The notes under the pieces are model-generated. The model did no database searches, was not told where the DNA came from, and was given only the letters and a program-made list of their open reading frames with translations. The translations under genes were made by a program, and so were the position numbers. From Roseomonas haemaphysalidis (GTDB lineage: Bacteria > Pseudomonadota > Alphaproteobacteria > Acetobacterales > Acetobacteraceae), in the NCBI RefSeq assembly GCF_017355405.1, contig NZ_CP061178.1, forward strand, positions 1 to 64,000: DNA of 64,000 nt, read 5' to 3'. Below, piece by piece: positions 25,492 through 34,502 of this stretch (position 1 is the first letter of the stretch; each line of letters starts with the position of its first letter).

Positions 25492-26457
25492 ATGAAACCC
25501 ATGTGCCGCAGGCGTCTGCTGGCTTTTGCCCCGGCGGCGGCCTGCGCCGCCCTTGCCCGGGGCGCCGCCGCCCAGAGCTTTCCGTCCCGCACGATCGAGG
25601 TTGTGGTGCCGGTGGCCCCGGGTGGCGGCACGGATATCGTGGCGCGCGCCTTCGCCGAGGTCGCCCGCAAGTACCTGCCGCAGCCGGTGGTGGTGCTGAA
25701 CCGGCCGGGCGCCAGCGGCGCGATCGGCATGCAGGAGGTTCTGAACGCCCGCCCCGACGGCTACAAGGTCGGGCTGGTGTATTCCGACCTGGCGATCCTG
25801 CCGGGGCTGAAGCGGGTGCGCTTCTCGTCCGACGATTTCCATATGATCGCGCTGCTGAACGCCGACCCGGGCGCGGTGGTGGTGCCGGCCGACTCCCCCT
25901 GGGCGAGCATCGAGGACATGATCGCCGAGGCGAAGCGGCGGCCGGGCACGGTGAAGCTCGGCAACAGCGGCCCCGGCTCCATCTGGCACATGGCCGCGGC
26001 GGCCATGGAGGACAAGGTCGGCGCCGAGTTCCTGCACGTGCCGTTCACCGGCTCGGCGCCGGGCCTCGCCGCGCTGATGGGCCGGCACGTGGACGCCGTG
26101 GCGACCAGCCCGGGCGAGGCCTCGGCCTATGTGCAGGGCGGCAGGATGCGCCTCCTGGCCGTGATGGCCGGGCAGCGCGACGCCGGCTTCCCCGACGTGC
26201 CGACGCTGCAGGAGCGCGGCTTCGACGTGTCGGTGGGCGTGTGGCGCGGGCTGGCGGTGCACCGGGCCACGCCCGCCCCGGTGGTGGCCGTGCTGACCGA
26301 CGCGGCGCGCCGGACTGCGGAAGACCCGGCGTTCCGCGAGGCGCTGGCGCGCGCCAGCCTGACCTTCGCCTACGCCGATGGCGAGGCCTTCAGGGCGCTG
26401 GCCGATCAGGACCGCGACGTGTTCGGCCGGTTGATCGAGCGGTTGCGTATCGAATAA
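25492..26457 (+). CDS. Bug/TctC-family binding protein
   Basis: A 321-residue periplasmic binding protein. The signal peptide MCRRRLLAFAPAAACAAL runs to AAAQ; then come FPSRTIEVVVPVAPGGGTDI and VVVLNRPGASGAIGM. Later family patterns include ARPDGYKVGLVYSDL and LMGRHVDAVATSPGEASAYV. It lies downstream of the iron-dependent dehydrogenase and probably shares its promoter. It is the fourth orphan of this family in the window. Confidence 0.87.
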   Translation: MKPMCRRRLLAFAPAAACAALARGAAAQSFPSRTIEVVVPVAPGGGTDIVARAFAEVARKYLPQPVVVLNRPGASGAIGMQEVLNARPDGYKVGLVYSDLAILPGLKRVRFSSDDFHMIALLNADPGAVVVPADSPWASIEDMIAEAKRRPGTVKLGNSGPGSIWHMAAAAMEDKVGAEFLHVPFTGSAPGLAALMGRHVDAVATSPGEASAYVQGGRMRLLAVMAGQRDAGFPDVPTLQERGFDVSVGVWRGLAVHRATPAPVVAVLTDAARRTAEDPAFREALARASLTFAYADGEAFRALADQDRDVFGRLIERLRIE

Positions 26458-26531
26458 TGGCGGCCGGCGAGAAGGTTCCTGGTGCGTGCCACTTGTTGAC
26501 ACGGGGCGGCGCGGTGTGATTTCCGGGACGA

Positions 26532-29500
26532 ATGCCCCAGCGCCCAACCCGCAACGTATCGCTCACCCCGGAACTGGAACGGTTCATCCATGACAGCCTG
26601 TCGTCCGGGGACTACGCAAATGCCAGCGAGGTGGTGCGCTCGGCGCTGAAGATGCTGCGGCAGCATCCGGACGGGGCGGCGGCGACGCCGGCCTGGCCGC
26701 CGGGCGGCGGCACCTGCGGCGCGCTGATCCGGAACCATGACTGGAGCAGGACGTCGCTCGGGGACATCGCGGGTTGGTCGCCGGTCCTGCAGGCGACGGT
26801 GTCCAACATCGTCAACTCGCCGGTGCCCAAGGTGCTGATGTGGGGCAACGACCACGTCATGCTGTACAACGACAGCTACCGCGAGATCGCCGGCAGCAAC
26901 CATCCGGCGGCGCTGGGCGGCACGGTGCCGAACGTGTGGCCGGAGATCTGGGACTGGAACCGCGCGGTGCTGCAACGCGGCTTCCGCGGCGAGGTGGTGT
27001 CCTACCGCGACCAGCCGATGACCCTGCGGCGCAACGGGCGCGACGAGGCGCTGTTCTTCGACCTGTTCTACACGCCGGTCTTCGAGGCGGACGGGCAGGT
27101 TGGCGGCGTGATGTGCACGGTGCTGGACAACACCGACCGCATCGCCGCCGAGCGGACCGTGGCGGCGCAGGAGGCCGAGCTGCGGTCGCTGGCCGACGCC
27201 CTGCCCATGCTGGTGTCCAAGCTGGACCGCGAATACGTGTACCGCTTCGCCAACGACCTGTACGAGGACTGGTTCGGCGTCCCGGTGCGCGAGGTGATCG
27301 GCCGCCCCATGCGGGAGGTGACCGGCGAGGCGTTCTTTGCCCAGCGCCTCCCCGCCCTGGAGCGCGCCATGGCGGGCGAGCGCGTGACCATCGAGGCCGC
27401 CATCCCCCGCCGGGACGGCAGCAGCCGGCGCTGCGAGATCAGCTATGTGCCCAGCCGCGACGCGGCGGGCGCGGTGGACGGCGTGCTGGTGCTGGGCGTC
27501 GACGTGGAGCGGCGCGTCCGGCAGCAGGAGGCGCTGGACAACAGCAACCAGCGCTTCCGCACCGCGATGGACGCGGTGCACGGCGTGCTGTGGACCAACA
27601 GCGCCGACGGCCGCATGCTGGGCGAGCAGCCGGGCTGGGCGGCGCTGACCGGGCAGTCCTTTGAAGCCTACCAGAACTACGGCTGGGCCGAAGCCGTGCA
27701 CCCGGACGACGCGCGGCCCACCGTGGAGGCGTGGAACGCCGCCGTGGCCACCCGGTCCATGTTCGTGTTCGAGCACCGCGTGCGGCACCACAGCGGCGCC
27801 TGGCGCAGCTTTCTGGTGCGTGCCCTGCCCATCCTGGACGAGGCGGGGGTGATCGGCGAATGGGTCGGCGTGCACACCGACATCACCGAGCAGCGCGCCG
27901 CCGAGGAATCGCTGCAACGGCAGGCCGCCCATCTGGCGTCCCAGATCCGGCACCGGCAGCGGGCCGAGGAGCAGCTGCGGGCCCTGAACGAGACCCTGGA
28001 AGCACGGGTGATCGCGGAGATCGACGAGCGCCGGCAGGCGGAAGCCAAGCTGGCCCAGTCGCAGAAGCTGGAAACGGTGGGCAAGCTGACGGGCGGCGTG
28101 GCGCACGACTTCAACAACCTGTTGCAGGTGGTGTCCGGCAGCCTGCAGCTTCTGTCGCAGGATATCGCCGGCAATGCGCGGGCGGAGCGGCACGTGGCCA
28201 ATGCCATGGCGGGCGTGGCGCGGGGCGCCAAGCTGGCCTCGCAGCTGCTGGCCTTTGGCCGCCGCCAGGCCCTGGAGCCCAAGGTGGTCAATGTCACGCG
28301 CCTCGTGCAGGGCATGGACGATTTGCTGCGCCGCGCGCTGGGCGAGGGCATCGAGGTCCAGACGGTGCTGGGCGGCGGGTTGTGGAACACCCTTATCGAC
28401 CCGACGCAGATCGAGAACGCGCTGCTCAACCTCGCCATCAACGCGCGGGACGCGATGGGCGGCACCGGCAGGCTGACGGTCGAGCTGGCCAACGCGCAGC
28501 TGGACGACAGCTACGTTCGCGGCCATGACGACGTGACGGCCGGCCAGTACGTGATGCTGGCGGTGTCCGACACCGGCTGCGGCATGGCGCCCGACATCAT
28601 CGACCGCGTGTTCGAACCGTTCTTTTCCACCAAGGCGGAAGGCAAGGGCTCGGGCCTCGGGCTTTCCATGGTGTACGGCTTCGTCAAGCAGTCCGGTGGG
28701 CACATCAAGCTGTATTCCGAGCCCGGGCACGGCACCACCATCAAGCTTTACCTGCCCCGCGCCATGCAGGCGGAGGACGTGCTGGTGCAGGCCGCCACGG
28801 GCCCCCTGGTGGGCGGCACGGAAACAGTGCTGGTCGTGGAAGACGATGCCGCGGTGCGCGGCGTGGTGGTGGAGATGCTGTCGGAACTCGGCTACCGCGT
28901 GCTCAAGGCGGTGGACGCGGCCAGCGCGCTGATCGTGATCGAAAGCGGCATCCCGGTGGACCTGTTGTTCACCGACGTGGTGATGCCCGGCACGCTGAAA
29001 AGCCCGGAGCTGGCGCGCAAGGCACGGCTGCGGCTGCCGGAGATCGCCGTGCTGTTCACATCGGGCTATACCGAGAATTCCATCGTGCACGGCGGCAAGC
29101 TGGATGCCGGGGTGGAACTGCTGTCGAAGCCTTATTCGCGCGAGGCCCTGGCGAGGAAGCTGCGCCACGTGCTGGCCAACCAGACGCAGCGCCGGCAGGC
29201 GGCCCTGCGCGGCGGCCAGCGGCCCGCGCCCGCGCCCGCGGCGGCCACCGTGCTGCTGGTCGAGGACGATGCCATGATCCGCGCCAATTCCGCCGAGATG
29301 CTGCAGGATGCGGGCTACAGCGTCCTGGATGTCTCGAGCGCGGAAGCGGCGGCGGAGGCGCTGAGGACGCGGGCGGTGGACGTGCTGGTCACGGACATCA
29401 ACCTGCCTGGCGCATCGGGCGCGGAACTCGTGGCGCATGCGCGCGCGGCGCGGCCGGACATCGGGGTGGTGTTCGCCAGCGGCGACGCCGCGCCGCTGCT

Positions 29501-29639
29501 GCGGGGCGAGCTGACCGGCAGCATTGTGCTGGCCAAGCCCTACAACGCCGATCAGCTGGCGGCGGCGGTGAGGACGGCGCTGGGCGGGCATGGCGCCGCC
29601 GGCATCCGACACCCGGCATCCGCGGGGGAGGCTTCCTAG
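26532..29639 (+). CDS. Hybrid histidine kinase with N-terminal ParD-like RHH domain
   Basis: A 1035-residue protein, probably cytoplasmic as no membrane span is seen. Residues 6-46 match a ParD-type ribbon-helix-helix antitoxin (NVSLTPELERFI, then YANASEVVRSALKML). Three PAS-type domains follow at about 60-165, 195-320 and 340-455 (DWSRTSLGDIAGW; DGRMLGEQPGWAALTG; HPDDARPTVEAW). A coiled coil leads to the HisKA box GGVAHDFNNLLQVVSG with phospho-His about 525. The ATPase has NLAINARDAMG, DTGCGMA and GKGSGLGLSMV. Two receiver domains end the protein, with acceptor Asp about 815 (FTDVVMPG) and 955 (VTDINLPG). The frame is unbroken, no other start lies between the RHH and first PAS, and no ParE toxin gene adjoins. 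TTGACA lies at 26496. Confidence 0.9.
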   Translation: MPQRPTRNVSLTPELERFIHDSLSSGDYANASEVVRSALKMLRQHPDGAAATPAWPPGGGTCGALIRNHDWSRTSLGDIAGWSPVLQATVSNIVNSPVPKVLMWGNDHVMLYNDSYREIAGSNHPAALGGTVPNVWPEIWDWNRAVLQRGFRGEVVSYRDQPMTLRRNGRDEALFFDLFYTPVFEADGQVGGVMCTVLDNTDRIAAERTVAAQEAELRSLADALPMLVSKLDREYVYRFANDLYEDWFGVPVREVIGRPMREVTGEAFFAQRLPALERAMAGERVTIEAAIPRRDGSSRRCEISYVPSRDAAGAVDGVLVLGVDVERRVRQQEALDNSNQRFRTAMDAVHGVLWTNSADGRMLGEQPGWAALTGQSFEAYQNYGWAEAVHPDDARPTVEAWNAAVATRSMFVFEHRVRHHSGAWRSFLVRALPILDEAGVIGEWVGVHTDITEQRAAEESLQRQAAHLASQIRHRQRAEEQLRALNETLEARVIAEIDERRQAEAKLAQSQKLETVGKLTGGVAHDFNNLLQVVSGSLQLLSQDIAGNARAERHVANAMAGVARGAKLASQLLAFGRRQALEPKVVNVTRLVQGMDDLLRRALGEGIEVQTVLGGGLWNTLIDPTQIENALLNLAINARDAMGGTGRLTVELANAQLDDSYVRGHDDVTAGQYVMLAVSDTGCGMAPDIIDRVFEPFFSTKAEGKGSGLGLSMVYGFVKQSGGHIKLYSEPGHGTTIKLYLPRAMQAEDVLVQAATGPLVGGTETVLVVEDDAAVRGVVVEMLSELGYRVLKAVDAASALIVIESGIPVDLLFTDVVMPGTLKSPELARKARLRLPEIAVLFTSGYTENSIVHGGKLDAGVELLSKPYSREALARKLRHVLANQTQRRQAALRGGQRPAPAPAAATVLLVEDDAMIRANSAEMLQDAGYSVLDVSSAEAAAEALRTRAVDVLVTDINLPGASGAELVAHARAARPDIGVVFASGDAAPLLRGELTGSIVLAKPYNADQLAAAVRTALGGHGAAGIRHPASAGEAS

Positions 29640-29714
29640 CGCCGCTGCCGGATCATTTGGCCAAAGCGCGGTGAAGGCCGGTGGGATGACCCCGGCCCCA
29701 GGAAGGCGATCGCC

Positions 29715-29747
29715 GCACCGCCCGGCAACGCCGGGTTTGCGGTGCGC
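29715..29747. terminator. Bidirectional hairpin between kinase and TonB receptor genes
   Basis: CGCACCG (29715-29721) pairs with CGGTGCG (29741-29747), enclosing an inner CCCGGC-aac-GCCGGG stem and a small tttg bulge. It sits between two convergent genes and may end both transcripts, though there is no clear T run. Confidence 0.45.
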
Positions 29748-29770
29748 TTCCCGCGGGCGCCAGGACCGCT

Positions 29771-31798
29771 TCAGAAATCCATGCGCAACGACACGAAAAG
29801 GCGCCGCTCCGCTTCCGCGCCGATGCTTTGCCGCTGCCTCTGGTGCAGCAGGCTGGAGCCTTCCACCGCGACCGTGAGCTGCTGGTTGATCTTGTATCCC
29901 ACCCGGCTGGACACAGAAACGTAATCGCCGACGGAGACCGGCAGGATGCCGCTTTCCATGATGCGGTAGCCGCGCATCTCGGTGCTGTAGCGCGCGAAGA
30001 TGTCCGCCCGCAACGCATCCTGCCCCCAGCCGAGGCGGGTGGACAACAGGTGGCGGGGCGAGGCGCGGGAAAAGGCCGCGTAGCTCGGCGCGTCGGCTTC
30101 CTCCACCATGGCCAGGCGGTACTCGGCGCCCCAGTCGAAGCCGGCCTGCCATTCGCCACGCAGCGAAAGCTCCAGCCCATGGGCATGCGAGGAGCCGATG
30201 CTGTAGGGCGACAGCAACGCCGTGCCCGTGGCGGGCGAATAGGTCGGCAAGGCACCGAGGGAGGTGTTGATGCCCCGGTTGACCTGAAAGAAACCGATGA
30301 CGCCGAAGCGGCCATTGATCGCTTCCACCCGGCGGCGGTACTCGATCTCGTAGTTGTCCACCGTGGTCGGCTTCAGCCGGGGATTGCCCAGGACGCTGAG
30401 GCCCAGCAGCGGCACGGGGCTGATGGCGCTCAGGTCGTAGTCGCTGGGCGTCACCACGCCGCGCGCGGCCCCGGCCCGGATGGTATCGGCTTCGGTCGCC
30501 TTCCAAACCAGCCCCAGGTTCCAGGACAGGGTTTCCCAGGACCGGCGGAAGTCGTCGTCGTCGTAGGGGCTCGCCGCCAGCTGGTCATAGCCGCTGGCGC
30601 CGTACCACAGATGGTCGTAGCGCGTCGCCGCGGTCCATTCGAGCCCGGGGCGGAGCACCCAGTTCCACATCACGCCGCCGGCCGCCACGTCGACGCTGGT
30701 GCGGGTGGACGGCACCGCCAGGATGCCGCTGCTGCCCGCGCCGGTGATCTCGTTGTGGCGGTATTCCAGGAATGGCCGCAGGGTGTGCGCGGCGTTGAGC
30801 TTGACCGTGTTGCTCAACTGCACGACTGTGACGCCCTGCTGGTTGGTCGGCACGCTGGCCAGCTTGGCATCCAGCGCGTTGTGATAAATCGATGCCTCGA
30901 CGATGCCGGCCCGCGTGTCGGCGGTGACGCGGCCACGCAGGCTCCAGCTTTCCAGGTCCCAGGGGATGAAGATACCCGGCAGCTGCAATTCGCTGTCGAT
31001 CGACCGGGAATAACTGGCGTCGATGCTGGCGCGCACGCCTTCCGCCACGCCGAAGGCGACCTCCCCGGCGAACTGGCCGTGGCGGGTGGCGCGATCGGAA
31101 TCCAGCAGGTCGTCCAGGCTGCTGTAGCCGGAGCGCCAGGCACGCTGGTCGCGCAGGCCGGTGGACAGGCGCAGCCCGGACGCGGCGCCGAGCGGCGCGG
31201 AGATGATGCCCGAAACCTCTTGGTAGCGCCCCTGGCCGGCACGCAGCACGACGTTGTTGATGCGGTCGCGCACCGCGTCGAAGGTGATGATGTTGATCAC
31301 GCCGGCACCGGCGTTGAACCCGAACAAGGCGCTGTTGGGGCCGCGGACGACTTCGATCTGCCGGATCTCGCTGAGTTGCACGGGGATGTTTTGCCAGGAC
31401 ACCCGGCCGTAGTCGTCGCGGTACACCTGCCGCCCGTTCACCAGCACCAGCATGCGCGGCGTGTTGGGAGCGGCGTAGCCGCGCGCCGTGACGTTGTAGT
31501 CCGCCACGTTGTACTGCTGCACATCGAGCGCGGTGTAACGCGCCAGCACTTCCGGGATGTCACGCGCGCCGGACCGCACGATCTGCTCGGCCGTGATGAT
31601 GTCCATGGCCGCCGGCACGTCCGAGGCGCGCTGCGGCTTGCCCGTGGCACTGGTGGTCACCGGCTCGCCGAACAGGGCTTCCAGGGCGCCGCGGTCGAAA
31701 TCCTCTGCCAGGGCGCGGGGCGCGGGACCCATGGCGGCCATCGCCGCGGTCATAAGCACGGCGGCGGGCGCCAGCGAAAGGGGGGAGGTGCCGGCCAT
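29771..31798 (-). CDS. TonB-dependent outer-membrane receptor
   Basis: A 675-residue outer-membrane protein. A signal peptide ends near ALAEDF. The plug domain shows SGARDIPEVLARY, VTARGYAAPNTPRMLVLVNG and IRQIEVVRGPNSALFGFNAG. A beta-barrel of aromatic-rich strands follows and ends in the expected C-terminal Phe (LFVSLRMDF). Its start lies 4 bases after the YfiR-like gene, so the two are one unit. In similar YfiR/TonB-receptor pairs the receptor is thought to report on an outer-membrane signal rather than only import iron; that is inference here. Confidence 0.88.
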   Translation of the reverse strand: MAGTSPLSLAPAAVLMTAAMAAMGPAPRALAEDFDRGALEALFGEPVTTSATGKPQRASDVPAAMDIITAEQIVRSGARDIPEVLARYTALDVQQYNVADYNVTARGYAAPNTPRMLVLVNGRQVYRDDYGRVSWQNIPVQLSEIRQIEVVRGPNSALFGFNAGAGVINIITFDAVRDRINNVVLRAGQGRYQEVSGIISAPLGAASGLRLSTGLRDQRAWRSGYSSLDDLLDSDRATRHGQFAGEVAFGVAEGVRASIDASYSRSIDSELQLPGIFIPWDLESWSLRGRVTADTRAGIVEASIYHNALDAKLASVPTNQQGVTVVQLSNTVKLNAAHTLRPFLEYRHNEITGAGSSGILAVPSTRTSVDVAAGGVMWNWVLRPGLEWTAATRYDHLWYGASGYDQLAASPYDDDDFRRSWETLSWNLGLVWKATEADTIRAGAARGVVTPSDYDLSAISPVPLLGLSVLGNPRLKPTTVDNYEIEYRRRVEAINGRFGVIGFFQVNRGINTSLGALPTYSPATGTALLSPYSIGSSHAHGLELSLRGEWQAGFDWGAEYRLAMVEEADAPSYAAFSRASPRHLLSTRLGWGQDALRADIFARYSTEMRGYRIMESGILPVSVGDYVSVSSRVGYKINQQLTVAVEGSSLLHQRQRQSIGAEAERRLFVSLRMDF

Positions 31799-31802
31799 GG
31801 CC

Positions 31803-32378
31803 TTAGCGTTCCTGGATCATCATGCGAAAGGCGCCGGCGAAGCTGATCGCGGCGGATTGGGCGGCGGCACGGCTGACCATGATCTCGACCCGTGGCGAGG
31901 CCCGCACCGCCAGCACCGCCAGGTTGCCATCGATCAGCGCCGGATCGGGGGTGACGGTGAGCACACCGCGGCCCTCGACGGCGCGGGCGACGGTGGCCGC
32001 CATCGGCACCATGCCGCGCGTCAGCAGCAGCAGCTGGGGCATGGAGGCGTTCAGCTGGTCGAGCGGCAGCAGCCGGGGGCGCAGCACGACGCCGCCCGCC
32101 CGGACGCCCCCGCCGAACTGTGCCGCCACCTGCTCCGCTTCCAGCCGGTTGGTGGCGAGATGCAGGATGCCGACGTCGATGTCGCCCGCGGGCGGCTGTT
32201 CCAGAAAGCCCAGCACCTGGGCGACAAGCAGCAGCTCGCGCGGCAGCGGCTCGGCACTCGCCGGTTGCAGCGGGGCCAGCACCAGGAATGCCGCTGCGGC
32301 CCCACGCAGCCGGCGGAACCAGCGCTGCAGCCCGTGGCCGCCGGCGGGCGGAAGATGCCCGAAAACCTCGCTTCGCAA
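31803..32378 (-). CDS. YfiR-like periplasmic protein (DUF4154)
   Basis: A 191-residue exported protein. A basic N-terminus and hydrophobic stretch (RGAAAAFLVLAPLQPASA) form a signal peptide. The body has the DUF4154 pattern: FLEQPPAGDIDVGILHL near the N-terminus, VLTVTPDPALIDGNLAVLAV, and a C-terminal VEIMVSRAAAQSAAISF. YfiR proteins bind the periplasmic part of a diguanylate cyclase and inhibit it. TTG 32378 has AGGAG 8 bases upstream. It is divergent from the GGDEF-EAL gene, its likely partner, and co-directional with the TonB receptor. Confidence 0.8.
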   Translation of the reverse strand: MRSEVFGHLPPAGGHGLQRWFRRLRGAAAAFLVLAPLQPASAEPLPRELLLVAQVLGFLEQPPAGDIDVGILHLATNRLEAEQVAAQFGGGVRAGGVVLRPRLLPLDQLNASMPQLLLLTRGMVPMAATVARAVEGRGVLTVTPDPALIDGNLAVLAVRASPRVEIMVSRAAAQSAAISFAGAFRMMIQER

Positions 32379-32694
32379 ACCGGTAACTCCTGCTGCCGCG
32401 CGCGGCGCCGTTCGAACATCGCTGGTCCGGCCGTGCCGCACCGCCGGCTTATGGCGCGACAGCACTGAAGGATTCGCAAATTCGCTGGCCCGCAGGAAAA
32501 TTTTTTGCACCACGCCGTTTAGGATTTGTTTGCCGCCAGGGGTGCATGAACGCCAGGTGACCTGGCAAACCCCCACCTCCGGTTTATTCGCGCCCGACGG
32601 GGCCTGGGCATTGCTGCGGCGTGTCCGGGCGCCGGTTCGCGTTCATGGTCCGACGCAACCGTCGGACGCGTCGCGCCGGGCCGTGGCACGGACC
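32379..32694. other. Divergent intergenic region, yfiR-like / GGDEF-EAL
   Basis: About 316 bases with no convincing gene. It contains an AT-rich patch (gaaaattttttgc near 32497-32509) that is unlike the surrounding GC-rich DNA and probably holds promoters for one or both genes. In-frame alternative starts for the GGDEF-EAL gene lie here (GTG 32542, TTG 32611, GTG 32683), so part of this region could be coding. Confidence 0.5.
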
Positions 32695-34449
32695 ATGACG
32701 GGTTTGTCGGCGCTGGCTGCATTGCTGTTCGCACTGGCCCTGCCTGCCACCTTCTTCGCGGCGGCGCGCTTTCGCGTGCTCGGCGCACTGGAAGCCAGCG
32801 CCACGCTGCATGCGCTGGAAATCGCCGAGCTGTCGCGCACCAACCCGGCGTTCTGGGCGTTCGAAGGCGTGCGGGTCCGCGCGCCGGAGCAGGGCCGTGC
32901 CTCTGGCGAGCGGCGGCGGGTGTTCGACGCATCGGGCCGCCTGATCCTGGAGTCCGCCCCGGCGGTGGAGCCGGCCTGGCCTTTGGCCACCTACAGCGAG
33001 GCAGTGCTGGTGGACGGCAAGACGATCGGCAGCACGGAGGCGGCCCGCAGCCTGTTGCAGCCGCTGTTGATGACCTTGCTGGTGGCGTCGTGCTCCACTT
33101 TGCTCGCGACCGTGATCTTCGCGCTGCTCCGCGTGTTGCCGTTGCGGCTGCTGGACGAGGCATTGCACCGCGCCAGCTATCTGGCCGCGCACGACCTGCT
33201 GACCGGATTGCCGAATCGCGGCTTGTTCGCGGACCGGCTGACGCAGGCCCTCAAGCACGGGCGGCGCGACAGCGACGTGACCGCCGTGCTGTGCCTCGAT
33301 CTCGATCGCTTCAAGGAAGTCAACGATACGCTGGGCCACGCGGCGGGCGATGAACTGCTGCAAGGCGTGGCCAAGCGGCTGTCCGGATGCCTGCGGGAAA
33401 ACGACACCCTGGCGCGGCTGGGCGGCGACGAATTCGCGGTGATCCAGTTGGGCGCCACGCAGCCGGAGACATCGGCATTCCTGGCGCGTCGGCTGATCGC
33501 GGTGCTGGAGGAGCCCTTCGCGCTGTCGGGCGGTCAGGCCTGCATCGGGTTGAGCGTGGGCATCGGTATGTCGGAGCCGGGCTTGCCCTGCGAGCCAGCG
33601 CAGCTGATGCGGAATGCGGACCTGGCCCTGTACCAGGCCAAGGAAGCGGGGCGCGGCGGCTATCGTTTTTTTGCCACCGAAATGAACCAGCGGCTGCAGG
33701 AGCGGCGCGCGCTGGAAGCCGACCTGCGTCAGGCCCTGGCGAGCGGCGGCTTCAGGCTGGCATTCCAGCCGCAGATCAACCTGGAAGACAAGCGCATCAT
33801 CGGTGCGGAAGCCCTGCTGCGCTGGGACCGCCCGGGCCATGGGAACATGCCGCCCGACCAGTTCATTGGCGTTGCCGAGGAAACCGGGCTGATCGGCCCG
33901 ATCGGCGCCTGGGCCATCAACGAAGCCTGCCGGCAGGCGATGCTGTGGCCGGCGCACATGAATATCGCCGTCAACGTCTCGCCCGTGCAGTTCCGGCAGG
34001 CGGGGCTGTTCGAATGCGTCACCTCGGCATTGCAGGCCAGTGGCCTGTCGCCCGCGCGTCTGGAGCTGGAGATCACCGAGAGCGTCCTGCTGAATGACAC
34101 GGAGGATACGCTGGCCATGCTCGGCCGGCTGCGCGGGCTGGGCGTGAAGATCGCCATGGACGACTTCGGCACCGGCTATTCCTCGCTCGGCTACCTGCAG
34201 AAATTTCCCTTCGATAAGCTGAAGATCGATCGCTCCTTCGTGCGGGACCTGGGCCGCGACCCCAACGCGAGCGCGATCGTCAGCGCGGTGGTGGGCATGA
34301 GCCGCGCGCTCGGTGTCCGGGCCAATGCGGAGGGGGTGGAGGAGCAGGACCAGGCGGCGCTGCTGCTCGCGGAAGGCTGCGAGGAGGTGCAGGGCTACTT
34401 CTTCGGCAAGCCCATGAGCGCGGAGGAGTTCTCCGTGCTGCTCCACTGA
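32695..34449 (+). CDS. Membrane GGDEF-EAL cyclic-di-GMP enzyme
   Basis: A 584-residue inner-membrane protein. Membrane spans lie at about 4-25 and 120-145, with a periplasmic domain of about 95 residues between them. The GGDEF domain keeps its signature (LARLGGDEFAVI, about 243) with an inhibitory-site RxxD (REND) five residues before it. The EAL domain has GAEALLRW (about 372), DDFGTGYSSLGYLQ, AEGVEEQ and QGYFFGKPM. Both domains look intact, so it may make and break c-di-GMP. ATG 32695 is chosen since the first span follows at once. The YfiN-like topology and the divergent YfiR-like gene suggest periplasmic control. Confidence 0.87.
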   Translation: MTGLSALAALLFALALPATFFAAARFRVLGALEASATLHALEIAELSRTNPAFWAFEGVRVRAPEQGRASGERRRVFDASGRLILESAPAVEPAWPLATYSEAVLVDGKTIGSTEAARSLLQPLLMTLLVASCSTLLATVIFALLRVLPLRLLDEALHRASYLAAHDLLTGLPNRGLFADRLTQALKHGRRDSDVTAVLCLDLDRFKEVNDTLGHAAGDELLQGVAKRLSGCLRENDTLARLGGDEFAVIQLGATQPETSAFLARRLIAVLEEPFALSGGQACIGLSVGIGMSEPGLPCEPAQLMRNADLALYQAKEAGRGGYRFFATEMNQRLQERRALEADLRQALASGGFRLAFQPQINLEDKRIIGAEALLRWDRPGHGNMPPDQFIGVAEETGLIGPIGAWAINEACRQAMLWPAHMNIAVNVSPVQFRQAGLFECVTSALQASGLSPARLELEITESVLLNDTEDTLAMLGRLRGLGVKIAMDDFGTGYSSLGYLQKFPFDKLKIDRSFVRDLGRDPNASAIVSAVVGMSRALGVRANAEGVEEQDQAALLLAEGCEEVQGYFFGKPMSAEEFSVLLH

Positions 34450-34464
34450 ACGGGCGGGGTCCGG

Positions 34465-34484
34465 CGCCGCCCTGGCCGGCGGCG
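34465..34484. terminator. Hairpin between GGDEF-EAL and binding-protein genes
   Basis: CGCCGCC (34465-34471) and GGCGGCG (34478-34484) form a 7-bp stem with loop ctggcc, between convergent stops at 34449 and 34503. No strong T run follows. Confidence 0.35.
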
Positions 34485-34502
34485 GCGTCGGGGCCGGTTT
34501 CC

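Noticed and set aside
26532..26680. Stand-alone ParD antitoxin of a toxin-antitoxin pair
   Set aside because: The frame continues into the kinase with no stop and no ParE-like gene is adjacent.
26406..30506. Very long minus-strand open frame opposite the hybrid kinase
   Set aside because: It has no recognisable domain and low-complexity content, and lies antisense to a protein with clear domains; GC-rich DNA often leaves such frames open.
32480..32520. Sigma-54 promoter before the GGDEF-EAL gene
   Set aside because: A TGGC and a TTGC are present, but their spacing is far longer than the fixed -24/-12 distance.
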